From Climacteris rufus (Eukaryota; Chordata; Aves; Passeriformes; Climacteridae), in the NCBI GenBank assembly GCA_013398175.1, contig VZRZ01008711.1, positions 247 through 64,246 on the forward strand: a stretch of DNA of 64,000 nt. The letters run 5' to 3'. Below the pieces are notes generated by a model that ran no database searches, was not told the DNA's origin, and worked only from the letters and a program-made list of their open reading frames with translations. A program made the translations under genes and the position numbers. How positions within the stretch are numbered: position 1 is the first letter of the stretch; each line of letters opens with the position of its first letter. Shown here piece after piece: positions 49,401-59,035 of the stretch.

Positions 49401-50388
49401 GAGCTTGGGTGACGCACTTTTGCAAGCAGAACCAACAAGGCCATTCAGTTTGAGTCTTCTAGAAGGCATGGCTTCCTGAGGGAAAACACTTGTTTACTGG
49501 TCGAGACTGTGTTGTCTCTGCAGACTGGTACACCCTCGGCAGTTTGCATTCAATGCAAATTTTGCACTGGGCATGCAAAATGGTAGTGAGGTTGATCTTT
49601 GTGTCCAAATGGAACAAGCAACACAGTAGCAACTATGAAAATGTATTGTTGTTATTTTTCCCAGATATTGCTGTCCGTTTACATGTGTTAACTGAAAAGC
49701 TTACTAAATCTCTCTGTTGGTTTATGTGCTTGTCCACCTAAATGTGAAGATGCTATACTTCTAAGTTGGGTAGTGGGTGAGCCTAGAGACATCTGTAGAA
49801 ATAATTATGAAAGGTGAATAATGAGCACAGCTCACCCTGTGCCTTCTGAAATAAAAGAATATACCAGCTCCCAGTACCTAATAAATGAAATTAGCCCTAT
49901 ATACACAGGATATCTGTGTTGCAACATCTGTTCAGTAACAGTATGAAATTTCCTTGTTAGTAGCTGGACAAGGTTTTGAATATAGTAATAAAAGAAACTG
50001 AAACAGAAGAATCAGCTTATATTCACTTTGAATCCTCCTGCAAAATTCCTCTTCTCAGCCAACATACTTCATTAAATCATCCCTTTTTTATCTCCTTCCA
50101 CTGTCTCCCCTTCCTCTATGGTGTTTAAGACAAAATATTTTATTTTCTGAGCCCTCCACAGCCTCTGCACCACATTTTTTCATCTCTCATTCTCTTATAC
50201 GTCAGATCTCCCCTCCATCATCCACTTGTTAGATTTCAAACATCTCTATGCTCTTTTTCATAATGACTTTCACAACAGAGCTGCAACCTGCCAATATTAA
50301 GAAATTAAGAAAAATCACAGTCTTTGAAAATTATCCTTAAAACTCACTTTTATTTACAAGATGGTGCCTGTGCGCTGGCTTTTCCTAC
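46431..50388. other. No recognisable gene; contains an A/G/C homopolymer tract
   Basis: Apart from the low-complexity tract at 46731-46817, this interval shows nothing that I can name. The 84-codon minus-strand frame at 47018-47272 is Lys/Arg-rich and reads plausibly but matches no domain that I recognise. The frames near 48873-49480 lie in a mildly GC-richer patch, overlap on both strands and have no motifs. Confidence 0.55.
46731..46817. repeat. A14-G10 followed by A/C homopolymer blocks
   Basis: An A14 run and a G10 run are followed by A runs broken first by G and then by C blocks of two to six bases. On the minus strand the C blocks become four or more G runs separated by T runs, a pattern compatible with G-quadruplex folding. 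A/C-rich tails of this kind occur elsewhere in the window in weaker form (about 34033-34073). Such tracts are also difficult to sequence, so the exact run lengths may be wrong. Confidence 0.85.
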
Positions 50389-50886
50389 TGTTGTGGGCTA
50401 ACCCCAGGAGACAGCTAAGCACACCATGGACTCCTGGTCACTTCCCCCCATCACCTCAGTGGGATAGGGCAGAGTTAAAACAAGAAAACTTATGGGACAA
50501 GACAAAATTTATTTACTTAGTGAAGAAGAAATGAAAGAGAAAAGTAAAGAAAGAAAACAAGAGATGCATGTCCATGAACAGACAGAAGTCTTAAGAACTT
50601 CTGAGCAAAAGATGTTAACCCTCCTAACACACCCTCTTTCCCCTTTATATTGCTGAGCATGACGTTGTATGGCATGGAGTATGCTTTCAGCTTGTTCAGG
50701 TCATCTGCTTCATTTTCTTCCTTCACAATCTACTCTGGGGGCTCAGATTGAGAACCAGAGAAGCCTTTGACGCTGTGTAAATGCTCTTCAGAATGGCTAC
50801 ACCAGTATGTCATCAACACCTTCTTCCAAAACCACACCACCACGCCTATGTCTATGAAAAAACTAACCCCATCCTATCCAGACACA
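50389..50886 (-). mobile_element. ERVL-type solo LTR, minus strand
   Basis: The plus strand starts TGTTGTGGGCTAACCCC at 50389. It contains blocks familiar from a widespread avian LTR: a cattle-like 'ttatattgctgagcatgacg' block at 50645, 'tttgacgctgtgtaaatgctc' at 50766, and an end in CCAGACACA near 50880-50886. Read on the minus strand, the U3 has a TATA box ATATAAAGGG at 50650-50641 with a TGACGT-type CRE half-site just upstream at about 50658-50665. The R-U5 part ends in the complement of GGTTAGCCCACAACA. There is no internal retroviral sequence on either side, so it is most likely a solo LTR. I could not identify a target-site duplication. A CR1 copy begins only about 200 bases to its right. 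Confidence 0.75.
50641..50665 (-). promoter_or_regulatory. LTR core promoter: TATA box with CRE half-site
   Basis: On the minus strand, a TGACGT-containing block is followed within about 10 bases by GCAATATAAAGGGG. The spacing fits an RNA polymerase II core promoter in the U3 region of the LTR and would direct transcription leftward. Activity is not shown by the sequence. Confidence 0.55.
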
Positions 50887-51094
50887 GTATACATACTGAC
50901 CACTATGCAGTGGTCTGGGGTGCTATCCAGCATCTCCCTTTATATTACCCATTTGCTGTAGTTTACTTCATGCTCAGCAATAAACTCTTTCTATCTACAA
51001 AGTGGCAGAGTGGCATACTGGTCTTTAGGACTCACTGATATTTCAAGGAGTATTGATAATCATCCTAAAAATACAAACTTGACTAGCAGAAACT
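50887..51094. other. Short spacer between the LTR and CR1
   Basis: About 200 bases with no element that I recognise, containing an AATAAA at about 50981-50986 on the plus strand. Confidence 0.5.
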
Positions 51095-52435
51095 GACTGA
51101 GGCAAGCGGTGGGAGTGCTCTCTGAGCCACTCTACATCTCTTACCAGCAGTCCTGGCTAAAATGGGGAGGTCCCAGTGTAACATCCATCTATAAGAAGGG
51201 CCAAAATAAGGATACAGGGAACTACAAGCCTGTTAACCTGACCCAGGTGCCAAGGAAGATCATGGAGCAAATCAATCCTGAGTGCCCTCACACAGCACAT
51301 ACAAGAACAAGAGGGGATCAGGTCTGACCAGCAGGGTTTTGTGAAAGGCAGGTTCTGCTTGACCAGCCTGGTCTCCTTCTATGACAGGGTGACCCATTCA
51401 TTAGTTGAGGGAAAAGCTGTGAATGTTTCTACCTGGACTTTAGTAAAGCCTTTGACACTGTTTCCTGCAGCATTCTTCTGGAAAATCAGTGATGTTCCCC
51501 AGGTCTTGGTATTTGGGACAGTTTTGTTTAATATCTCTATCAGTGGTCTGGATGAGGAGGTTGAGGGCACCCTCAGTCACCTTGCAAGTGACACCAACTT
51601 GGGTGGGGGTGTTGACCTACTGAAGGGCAGGAAGGTTCTGCACAGGCTGGATCAATGGGCCAAGGCCAGTGGGGTGAGGTTCAATGAGACCAAGTGCTGG
51701 GTCCTGCCCTTGGATCACAACAACCCCAGGCAGTGCCACAGGCTGGGGCAGAGTGGCTGGAGAGCTGCCCACAGGAAAAGGCCCTGGGGGTGCTGGTGAC
51801 AGCAGCTGAACATGAGCCAGGGTGTGCCCAGGTGGCCAAGAAGGCCAATGGCTCCTGGGCTGGATCAGCAATAGTGTGGCCAGCAGGACCAGGGCAGGGA
51901 TTGTCCCCTTGTACTGAGTACCCACTGGTGAGGCCGCGCCTCAAACCCTGTGCTCAATTTTGGAGCCCTTAAGACAAGAAGGACACTGAGATGCTGGAGT
52001 GTGTCCAGAAAATGGCAACATAGCTGGTGAAGATTCTGGAGCTCATGTCCTATAAGGAGCAACTGAGGCAGCTGAAGTTGTTTAGCTGGGAGAGAAGGAG
52101 ACCCAGAAGACACCTTATCACACCGTACAACTGCCTGAAAGGAGGCTGTAGACAGATGGGAGTTGGTGTCTCCTCCCAAGTAGATAATATCCATGACAGG
52201 ATGAGAAGAGATAACCTCAAGTTCTGCCAGGGAAGGTCTAGATTAGATACTGAGAAAAATTTCTTCACTGAAAGGGTTGTCAAGCATTAGAATAGTCTGC
52301 ATAGGGAAGTGGTAGAATCACCATCCCTGAAAGTGTTCAAAAGGCTTGTGGATGTGGCACCTGAGGACATGTTTTAGTGGTGAACATGATGGTGCTGGAT
52401 TAACAGGTGAATTTGGGGTTCTTTTGCAACCTTCT
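51095..52435 (+). mobile_element. CR1 LINE, ORF2 RT to 3' end, with an internal deletion
   Basis: Plus-strand CR1 ORF2 blocks appear in order: a YKKGQNKDTGNYKPVNL block from about 51190, KIMEQI, QQGFVKGRFCL near 51330-51360, a decayed DFSKAFDTVS block near 51440-51470, then GTVLFNISISGLDEEVEG near 51520, and the post-RT region that matches the 10.2-kb copy. Between about 51485 and 51495 the frame jumps from the SILLEK-type block to the VPQVLVFGT block, where intact CR1 has a few hundred more bases, so an internal deletion is likely. The catalytic FADD-type box reads ASD, losing the first aspartate. The 3' UTR from about 52315 is diverged and ends near 52435 without a clear tail. The copy is non-functional. 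Confidence 0.9.
51341..51799 (+). pseudogene. CR1 ORF2 reverse-transcriptase relic
   Basis: This 152-codon frame within the CR1 covers part of the LINE reverse transcriptase, the enzyme that copies the element's RNA at the nicked target. It holds the segments around TLVKPLTLFPAAFF (shifted relative to the family's DFSKAFDTVSH reading), GTVLFNISISGLDEEVEG and LASDTNLGGGVD. The ASD replaces the family's ADD catalytic pair. The protein is cut at both ends and spans the internal deletion. Confidence 0.75.
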
Positions 52436-55400
52436 TGATGACTACACAAAGAAATGAATTTCTGTAAGTTTACAAACCCATCTCTGAAAAGAATAACCTT
52501 CTGAACTGTCAAATGACAGAAGGCTCCAGACATCTGTTTATAAGTAACAGACCTTTACTTTCAGTTATGCTGGCAGCTTTTGATGACCATTTCTTAAATA
52601 CCTGCCTCTTCCTTAAATCTTCTGGCCAAGATCTACCAGCTACCCTTCCACCTGATTCTCCTTTTTCCTGAGGGCACATCTAGCTTCTTTCTGCTCCTGA
52701 GTACCTCAGTTAGCAGAGTAGTCAGTGACAAAACTTCTATCTAGCTCAAAGGCATCAAAGAGAACACCAAGTAACTATTTGGTTACCCAGTGAATAAAGC
52801 ATCTGTAGGTTATTCAGTTATATCAAGCACCAAAAACCGCAGGAGACTGTACTAATTTTGCCTGTGGTCCAGATTTTCTGCTCCCTCAGTGTCCTCATGG
52901 CACAGGGCAACCTTACTGATGGGTTAAGCAGCTCTAATTTTCTGCTTTTACCTTATGGTAATGATCTCTTCACTCTTCCATTCTCAGTCACAGCTTTTTC
53001 AGTTTGTCTTCCCACAGGGGGTGGCCTTCTCATTTAACTATGTTTTCCTTGCCAGTAAGGAGACATTCACAAACACATGAATAGGTCTCCTGAGGATGAA
53101 ATATGAAATAACATTATGAAGAGGTGTAAAGAGAAGTCCTTTGCTTGTGGCAGCAAGTGCTTGATAGCCAGGCTGCCTAGTTCCCTTTCAGAGAGTCCCC
53201 AGACAACTGCTTCCAGGGAAGCAACACCAGCCACCCCACCTATTCTTAATCTCTGCCTTTGGATGTAGCATTCTCCTATGTCAAGAGCTTAACTGCTCTG
53301 AATTGGCTTCAGATGCTCTATGGATGAAACAGACTTGTCCTACCTGGGCTTTTTTGGTTCTAAATCCAGAAGAAACTCAAGTCTTATCTTTTTTCAGGAG
53401 TTAATAGTAATATAGTAATAAATCTTCAATGCTGGCACTGAGGGTACATGAGGAGTTAATTTCTCACTAAATTCAAGAAAAATTACAGGCGGCAAATCTA
53501 AAATGTAGGAAGAAAGCATTATCTTAACAGAATTTCAGAAAGGCTTTAGAAAATAGATCCGATTTTTACCTACAGTTTTATGACGTATCAGCTCTGAGAT
53601 AGGTTCTATATCACACAGCAGGATCTGAAAAAATCAATGCAGAAATTAATAAGGTTATAGACACATTTCTCCTGAGAAACAACATCCTCTGAAAGGGGGA
53701 GTCTGTATATCCAGTCATTAAAAAAATTAAACTTTCAGTAATACCAGCCTGGAAAATAAGCTGTCAAGGCACTTGAAGGAAGATAGTAATCTGTGACCAT
53801 GTGGTCACTTTGTTGCTGGAGAGCCTACCTGGAGAGGTCTGAAAAACAGATTAATGGTAAAAGAAGCAGCTTTAAAGTCTCTGTTTCCTTCTACTGGCTT
53901 ATTGTTTAGTTATGCATGTGAGACTAACACTTCATTGAGGTTTATATGTGTACAAGTTAGTGTTCAGACTGTTCAGTCCTGTCTGTAGCCTGCTCTTTGT
54001 TAAAAAATTTCTCTTGTGGTTTTGTTGTAACTCAAATGTTAAAAGAGATTTAGTTACATTTTGTTGTAGCTGCTTTGTGCCAGAAAAGCTGGCAAAGCAG
54101 GCACTTTCAATGTGTAATTTAATTTGAAACTTTTAAAACCGTCAGTGAGCTGACCTGTAAAGGCCTCATTCATTTCTTTTCATTAAATTCCATTTCAGTT
54201 GAGTTTATCAAACCTCATTTTCCTGGCAAAAGGGATATTCTGCATATTGCATTTGCACAGTAAAACAGAAATATAGTTTATGAAAACATATATGCTGTTG
54301 ATACATTTAAAAAACTTATTTCAGGGTCCCTAGTCTAAAAAGAGAAGAGCATAAAAATATTTAACAACCTCAAGCACTACAGAAAATAAAAGTAGCTATA
54401 AATATCCACATTATTTTACCTCATATGAATTCTATCTAAATTGCATAGATGTCGTACAAAACCCCTATTCTGGTTTTAGTCAGTCTTCAAACAATGTTCC
54501 TATCATTTTAGTAATAAAAATACAGCTTAAACAAATCAAGACCGTGTGTTGTTTTGTGGCACCACAAGGTATACACAAACATTTTCTTGGACATCCATTC
54601 CCATGGCTCCTAACTGCACTGAGCAGGGGGGATATTTTTCATTTTTCCACCTGAACATTCTCTGCTACAAAGAATTCTAATTAGTAGTGGGAAAAACTGG
54701 GCTTTTTTAGTCAAAAGCAAGCCCAAACTTCATACTAAAATTCGAATGGAAGAAACCTTCCTTTTATGTTTACAAAAATTTGGTGACATGTTTTTTGTAT
54801 AGCCTGGTTTTTTCGGGCATTTCTTTACTTAATGTTGAATGGCAATATCACAGAAAGGGCTCTGGTTCACTTCCGTTCTGCCTGAAATAAAATAATTATT
54901 TTACTCATTAAACTTTTACTGTTATCTCTTGGTAGAAGACAACCAATTAAGTCTATTTCCAAACTGTGAGGTGCCAAAACTTTGGGGACATTCACCTTTG
55001 TCAACTGTCAACAGATCAACCTGTCAACAGACCTTGTAGCCTCTGCTGGTTTCAGGCACATGAAGCAGATAATAAAATCTGAATAGACCCTTCTTTCAAG
55101 TATTAGTAGTAGAAATCTAGAAAGTAAAGAGCTATAGTAAGATTTAAAACTGTATATTTATTTATCTTTTCACTTCTCTAGAAACAAAGCAGCTTTAATC
55201 AGATTTCCAGTTAACAATGCTGAAAAAGAAGCAAAACCAATGTCAGCTAGTGCCTGTATTGATGTTTAAATTCTTTACAAGGCATAAACTGTGGTGTATA
55301 GACAGGCATGTGTATACCCACACAAACACAAACATTTTTGGAACAATTGATTATTCAATAAGTAAAAGAATATCTGGTTTTGAACATCCTTACACAAAGG

Positions 55401-58018
55401 ACAGACAAGATTTTAAAAGCATACAGCACAAATGTTTTCTTACCAGGAAATGCAGTCCAATGTTAATCAATGAAAGAAATGTTTTTCCTGTAAGTAAAAT
55501 ACTTTTCATATTAAGCAAAACTCATATGCTTACCTTTTTTCCCCTTTCTTTATTTATCTTTTCTCTGATTGTTCTTACTGCTTGTTAAAGAAATGTATGT
55601 TCAAATGACATTTAAACTTTCAGTGCTCCCTTCAGAGCTGAATTTGTGACACCTTTCATTTCAGTGGCAAGATAATATGATATCAAGACACAACTGCAAA
55701 TTCACCGCAACAATAAGCCTGTCTAAAAGCTCAGCTTAACCTAACCTGTAAGGCTGAATAACTTTGGTCAAAGGAAGAAGGACAACAGATGGGAGGCCTG
55801 GAGATTGATATTTTCTATATAAACCCAGAATTTGTGTTGTAGCTCAAACACACCTTTGGAAAAAAAAAAGAGTGGCAAGAAAGAAATAACAGATTTGAAT
55901 AGCGAGAACATATATATTTCCATGTATCCTGGGAGCTATGAGTCAGTGAAAATGCAGCTTTCAATAATGCTTAATTTTCATAATTTGCTATTGCTGTTAA
56001 TGTTCTGTACATAGATAGGAAGAGAGTTCATGTATTTCACTCCCTCTTCCCTCCCCCCTTAAATAGGTCATTGTCTACAAACCTGGCTGGGACTATTCTT
56101 ACTCGAGGATGCAGGTGGCACCATCTGTACTTAGGAGTTTTGTGCCAGACAATTCTGGCTTCACTTTGTATGTGAATTTTCTTTCTGCATAAAATTGCCA
56201 TATGCACACCCTGTGAAAATGACTCTGCCCAAAACAGAGTCATAAATGCACAAAGTATACAAAATAACCAAGACTTCAAGGAATAATTCCATTAAATAGA
56301 AAACTGTAAATTTCTTTTTGAAGTTTTCCTCTTGCAGTATCTCAATCAGTGTTTACAATCACATCCTAAGGTGATATGGGGACTCTTTTAGAGGGGTTTT
56401 GTTTTCCTGAAGAACACAAACATTGTTTACCTAGTATGTCTTTCTAGGTAGCCTGATAACAAAACCTCTCTCCTGTGGCAGGGCCTGGTGAGACACAACA
56501 ACACAGAATTCTTCTTTAGTACCTGCACAGCCTGGTCTCCAGGATGAGCCTCCTACTTGCTGCAGACAACCATATCTGGGCTGTTCCAGACCAAGAGTAT
56601 CCAAAAATAAATCAGATTAGTTTGGGTGCTGAACATGATGAATCTATTGTCCTTCAGATAGCGAATCTGGCCACTGCCTCAGAGACATAGGGTCTAGATG
56701 GCCCCTGAGGCTCTGTTTCTAGACCTCTTTTCCACTAGATGTAGATCCTGAGCTGGTCTTCCCCACAGGGCCTGTGCCTCCATATTGGCTCAGGGGCATG
56801 GAATGAACGATTCACAGAACTGCCTTTTCACAAGAAAGCAGTGGAAGACCCTTTTGTCTTAAAATCATTCCACTGAGCTGTGGGTGTCTGGTAGCCAGCT
56901 CCCTATTTATCAGAATACCCATTATTTAGAGCTAACTTATGCAGGCAGGGCACCAGACTGGTAAAGTGATTTACTATTAAAAGTGTTTATCAATAGAGTG
57001 TGTCTGATCTCAGTTACATCCTGTGACTCCACTGAAGTCCACTGAACTTAGTCATGGCTCAATGCAACAGAGCTCCACCGGGATTAAACTCTTAGTTACA
57101 TGCATGCAGCCCCAGTGGGTTAGTGGAGGTGCAAACACATGCATGATGGCAAAACTTGGCTTGTTGCTATGTATCAAGATGCAGGTGGCACCATATGCAA
57201 TGGGTTTCCAGTCACTTGGCAGCTGTTCACAGCTGTCTGAGAACAGAGAAAAGCTCACACATTTAATTCACATTTGGGCAGCAGTCAGTTTGAGAAAAAA
57301 TTACATTTGCTTCGTTTTTTTTCGTTTGCTGATGTTATTTTTCACTTTGAATTTTGCTGCTATTGTTGGAGAGAAAAAAGGGGGAAAAATCCCAAAAGCC
57401 AAACCTATGTGATTCATGTAATTATTAATTTCAGGACAAAAATGAAGGGACAAGACACCCAGATTTTATATAGTATATACAAACATCTTCAACTTACAGG
57501 TAGGCTAAATGTTACTTACTTTCTGTTTTTCCACTCAACACTGTTGTTTTTGTCTTTAATCTAATCTATTTATCTGTGAAGGTTTAAAAACTTGCACTCA
57601 GCATATATTTTGGAACATCAGAAATGTATACCATTGTTTCATAGGGAACTTAAAAAACTTTGTTGTGATAAAGGACATGGGAGAGAGGAGTGCTTAAATG
57701 TAAACAATTGTGGTTTTATCCTTCAAAGAAAACCCAAGGGAAGCTGTGTTTGTTGACAGCAGATTTTATTACTCTGAGTAGCACGAGCAGTTTTCTGATC
57801 TCTGATCTCTGTGGCTTTTCTTTTTCCCTCCCTTGCTCTGTCTTTTCCCATTAGGTCCGGGTTCAGGCAGATACAGATAATGAAAGTATCACCATTTCTG
57901 AAACATATTCCCCTTTGGAGTGTTGCTTTTCCTACTATACTGACACCGTCTGACATTGCAGATTTGAGTGAATTTTTCGGCAGCATCTCTCTCATTCTGA
58001 CCAGCCTACAGGCTCTCT
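52436..58018. other. No recognisable gene
   Basis: AT-rich DNA without an element that I can name. The 123-codon plus-strand frame at 55217-55588 is AT-rich and has no domain. The 129-codon frame at 57023-57412 likewise shows none. A 17-base string is shared between 56108-56124 and 57178-57194. The last 170 bases carry two splice-acceptor-like sites, described with the CpG-rich patch. Confidence 0.55.
57830..57961 (+). promoter_or_regulatory. Two splice-acceptor-like sites upstream of the CpG-rich patch
   Basis: A strong polypyrimidine run followed by CCCATTAG ends at 57854. A second site has a branch-like CTACTATACTGAC, pyrimidines and ACATTGCAG ending at 57961. Both would open an exon running into the CpG-rich patch. 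Matches to splice consensus by eye are common in pyrimidine-rich DNA, so these are candidates only. Confidence 0.3.
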
Positions 58019-58442
58019 CCCGTCACACAGATCATGCTACAGCGTTCGGAGAGAGGACCGAGCTCAGCTGAGGAGCTCCTCAAAAGCCAGACCCGAGCAC
58101 CTCAAGCAAAGGCTGTCAGGTCGATGCCCACAAACACCACCAAGGCTCGGAGGCAAGTTTGGTTTCTGTCTGGCGAACAGTGAAGGCTCACTGCCACCTG
58201 TGGGCAGCGAACAGCACCGGCAGCAGTGAGCTCCTGCGAAAAGCCGGAGCCGGGAGAAGGTCCCTGACTGCGTCGGCTCCGCTGGTGAGAGACCCTCTGT
58301 GGCTAAAAGACCTGCACAGCGACCATCTGCGAATGCCAGCGGACAGCGGTGTCCGGCCTCCAGCTCGTTCCCTTCAGACCAAGCCACCGGGAGCTGCTCT
58401 CTGGCTCCAGCGGGCTGGTCTCCCGGGTGCTGGCTTATGCCA
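58019..58442. promoter_or_regulatory. CpG-rich patch: candidate CpG island, promoter or exon
   Basis: Over about 420 bases I count by eye roughly two dozen CpG dinucleotides and clearly more than half G+C, whereas the rest of the window is AT-rich and nearly CpG-free. This meets the usual loose description of a small CpG island. It carries the longest frame in the window (184 codons, minus strand, 58064-58618) and overlapping plus-strand frames of 86 to 113 codons. Simultaneous open frames on both strands are expected from GC-rich, stop-poor sequence, and none has a domain that I recognise. A donor-like CTG|GTGAGA lies at 58284/58285. It could be an unannotated promoter or first exon, a lncRNA exon, or a GC-rich retroposed fragment. 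Confidence 0.5.
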
Positions 58443-58920
58443 AGGCTGGGCAACAGCCCTGACCCATGGTCTCTGTTGGTGTATGAAGCCTCTGTGATGG
58501 CTCTGTCCATTTCCAGTCCTCTAGCACCCCACAAAGGATCACCACAGGTGTCCCTTCTTTCTGCCTGGATGCTGTTGTCTCTGGACTTAGAAAAACTTGG
58601 TGGTACTGGAGACTTCATATTCTCTCGTAGACTAGATTGAAGTTGATGATATTTGAAACATTATTAGTGGTGAACAGGACAGACAGATAGAAAGAGACAA
58701 CAGTTCTAGTCTCACAAACCTGGTTTTCTTAAGGAATGTGGGCTAAAATTTGGAGTTTACCGTTTGAAGATATCCCTAAAATCAGTCCTCTGGATTCGAT
58801 CCAGAACTTGATTGATAGGCAACATATGTTCTTTCAAATTATATTTTACTGGAATGGCAACTCTGATGATATAATTTCCAACCATGTTTTGTAGGGAAAA
58901 ATAAATGTACATAATTTTCA
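58443..58920. other. No recognisable feature
   Basis: A transition from the GC-rich patch back to AT-rich DNA. I see no gene, RNA or repeat that I can support. Confidence 0.5.
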
Positions 58921-59035
58921 TTGAATCACAGAGTATTTAAAGTTAGAAGAGACCCTCAAGGGTCACTGAGTTCAACTTCACACTCCTTGCAGCACTACCT
59001 AAAACTAAATCACGTGACTGAATGTTCTAAGGAAG
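58921..59035 (-). mobile_element. CR1 LINE 3' end fragment, minus strand
   Basis: The plus strand reads 'ttgaatcacagagtatttaa', 'gaagagaccctcaagggtca', 'gagttcaacttcacactcct', then 'aaaactaaatcacgtgactg'. This is the reverse complement of the 3' end of a CR1 subfamily whose end carries a (T)TTAGTTTTAGG-type segment, distinct from the subfamily at 23545. The orientation is minus because the ATTC-type end is on the left. Only about 115 bases are kept. Confidence 0.7.

Noticed and set aside
56108..57194. A 17-base string shared by 56108-56124 and 57178-57194 as a dispersed repeat
   Set aside because: The flanks are not similar. One shared 17-mer in 64 kb is not far from chance expectation.
58064..58618. 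184-codon minus-strand frame, the longest complete frame in the window
   Set aside because: It lies in the GC-rich patch, where stops are rare, has overlapping open frames on the other strand and shows no domain or codon structure that I recognise. I describe the patch instead.
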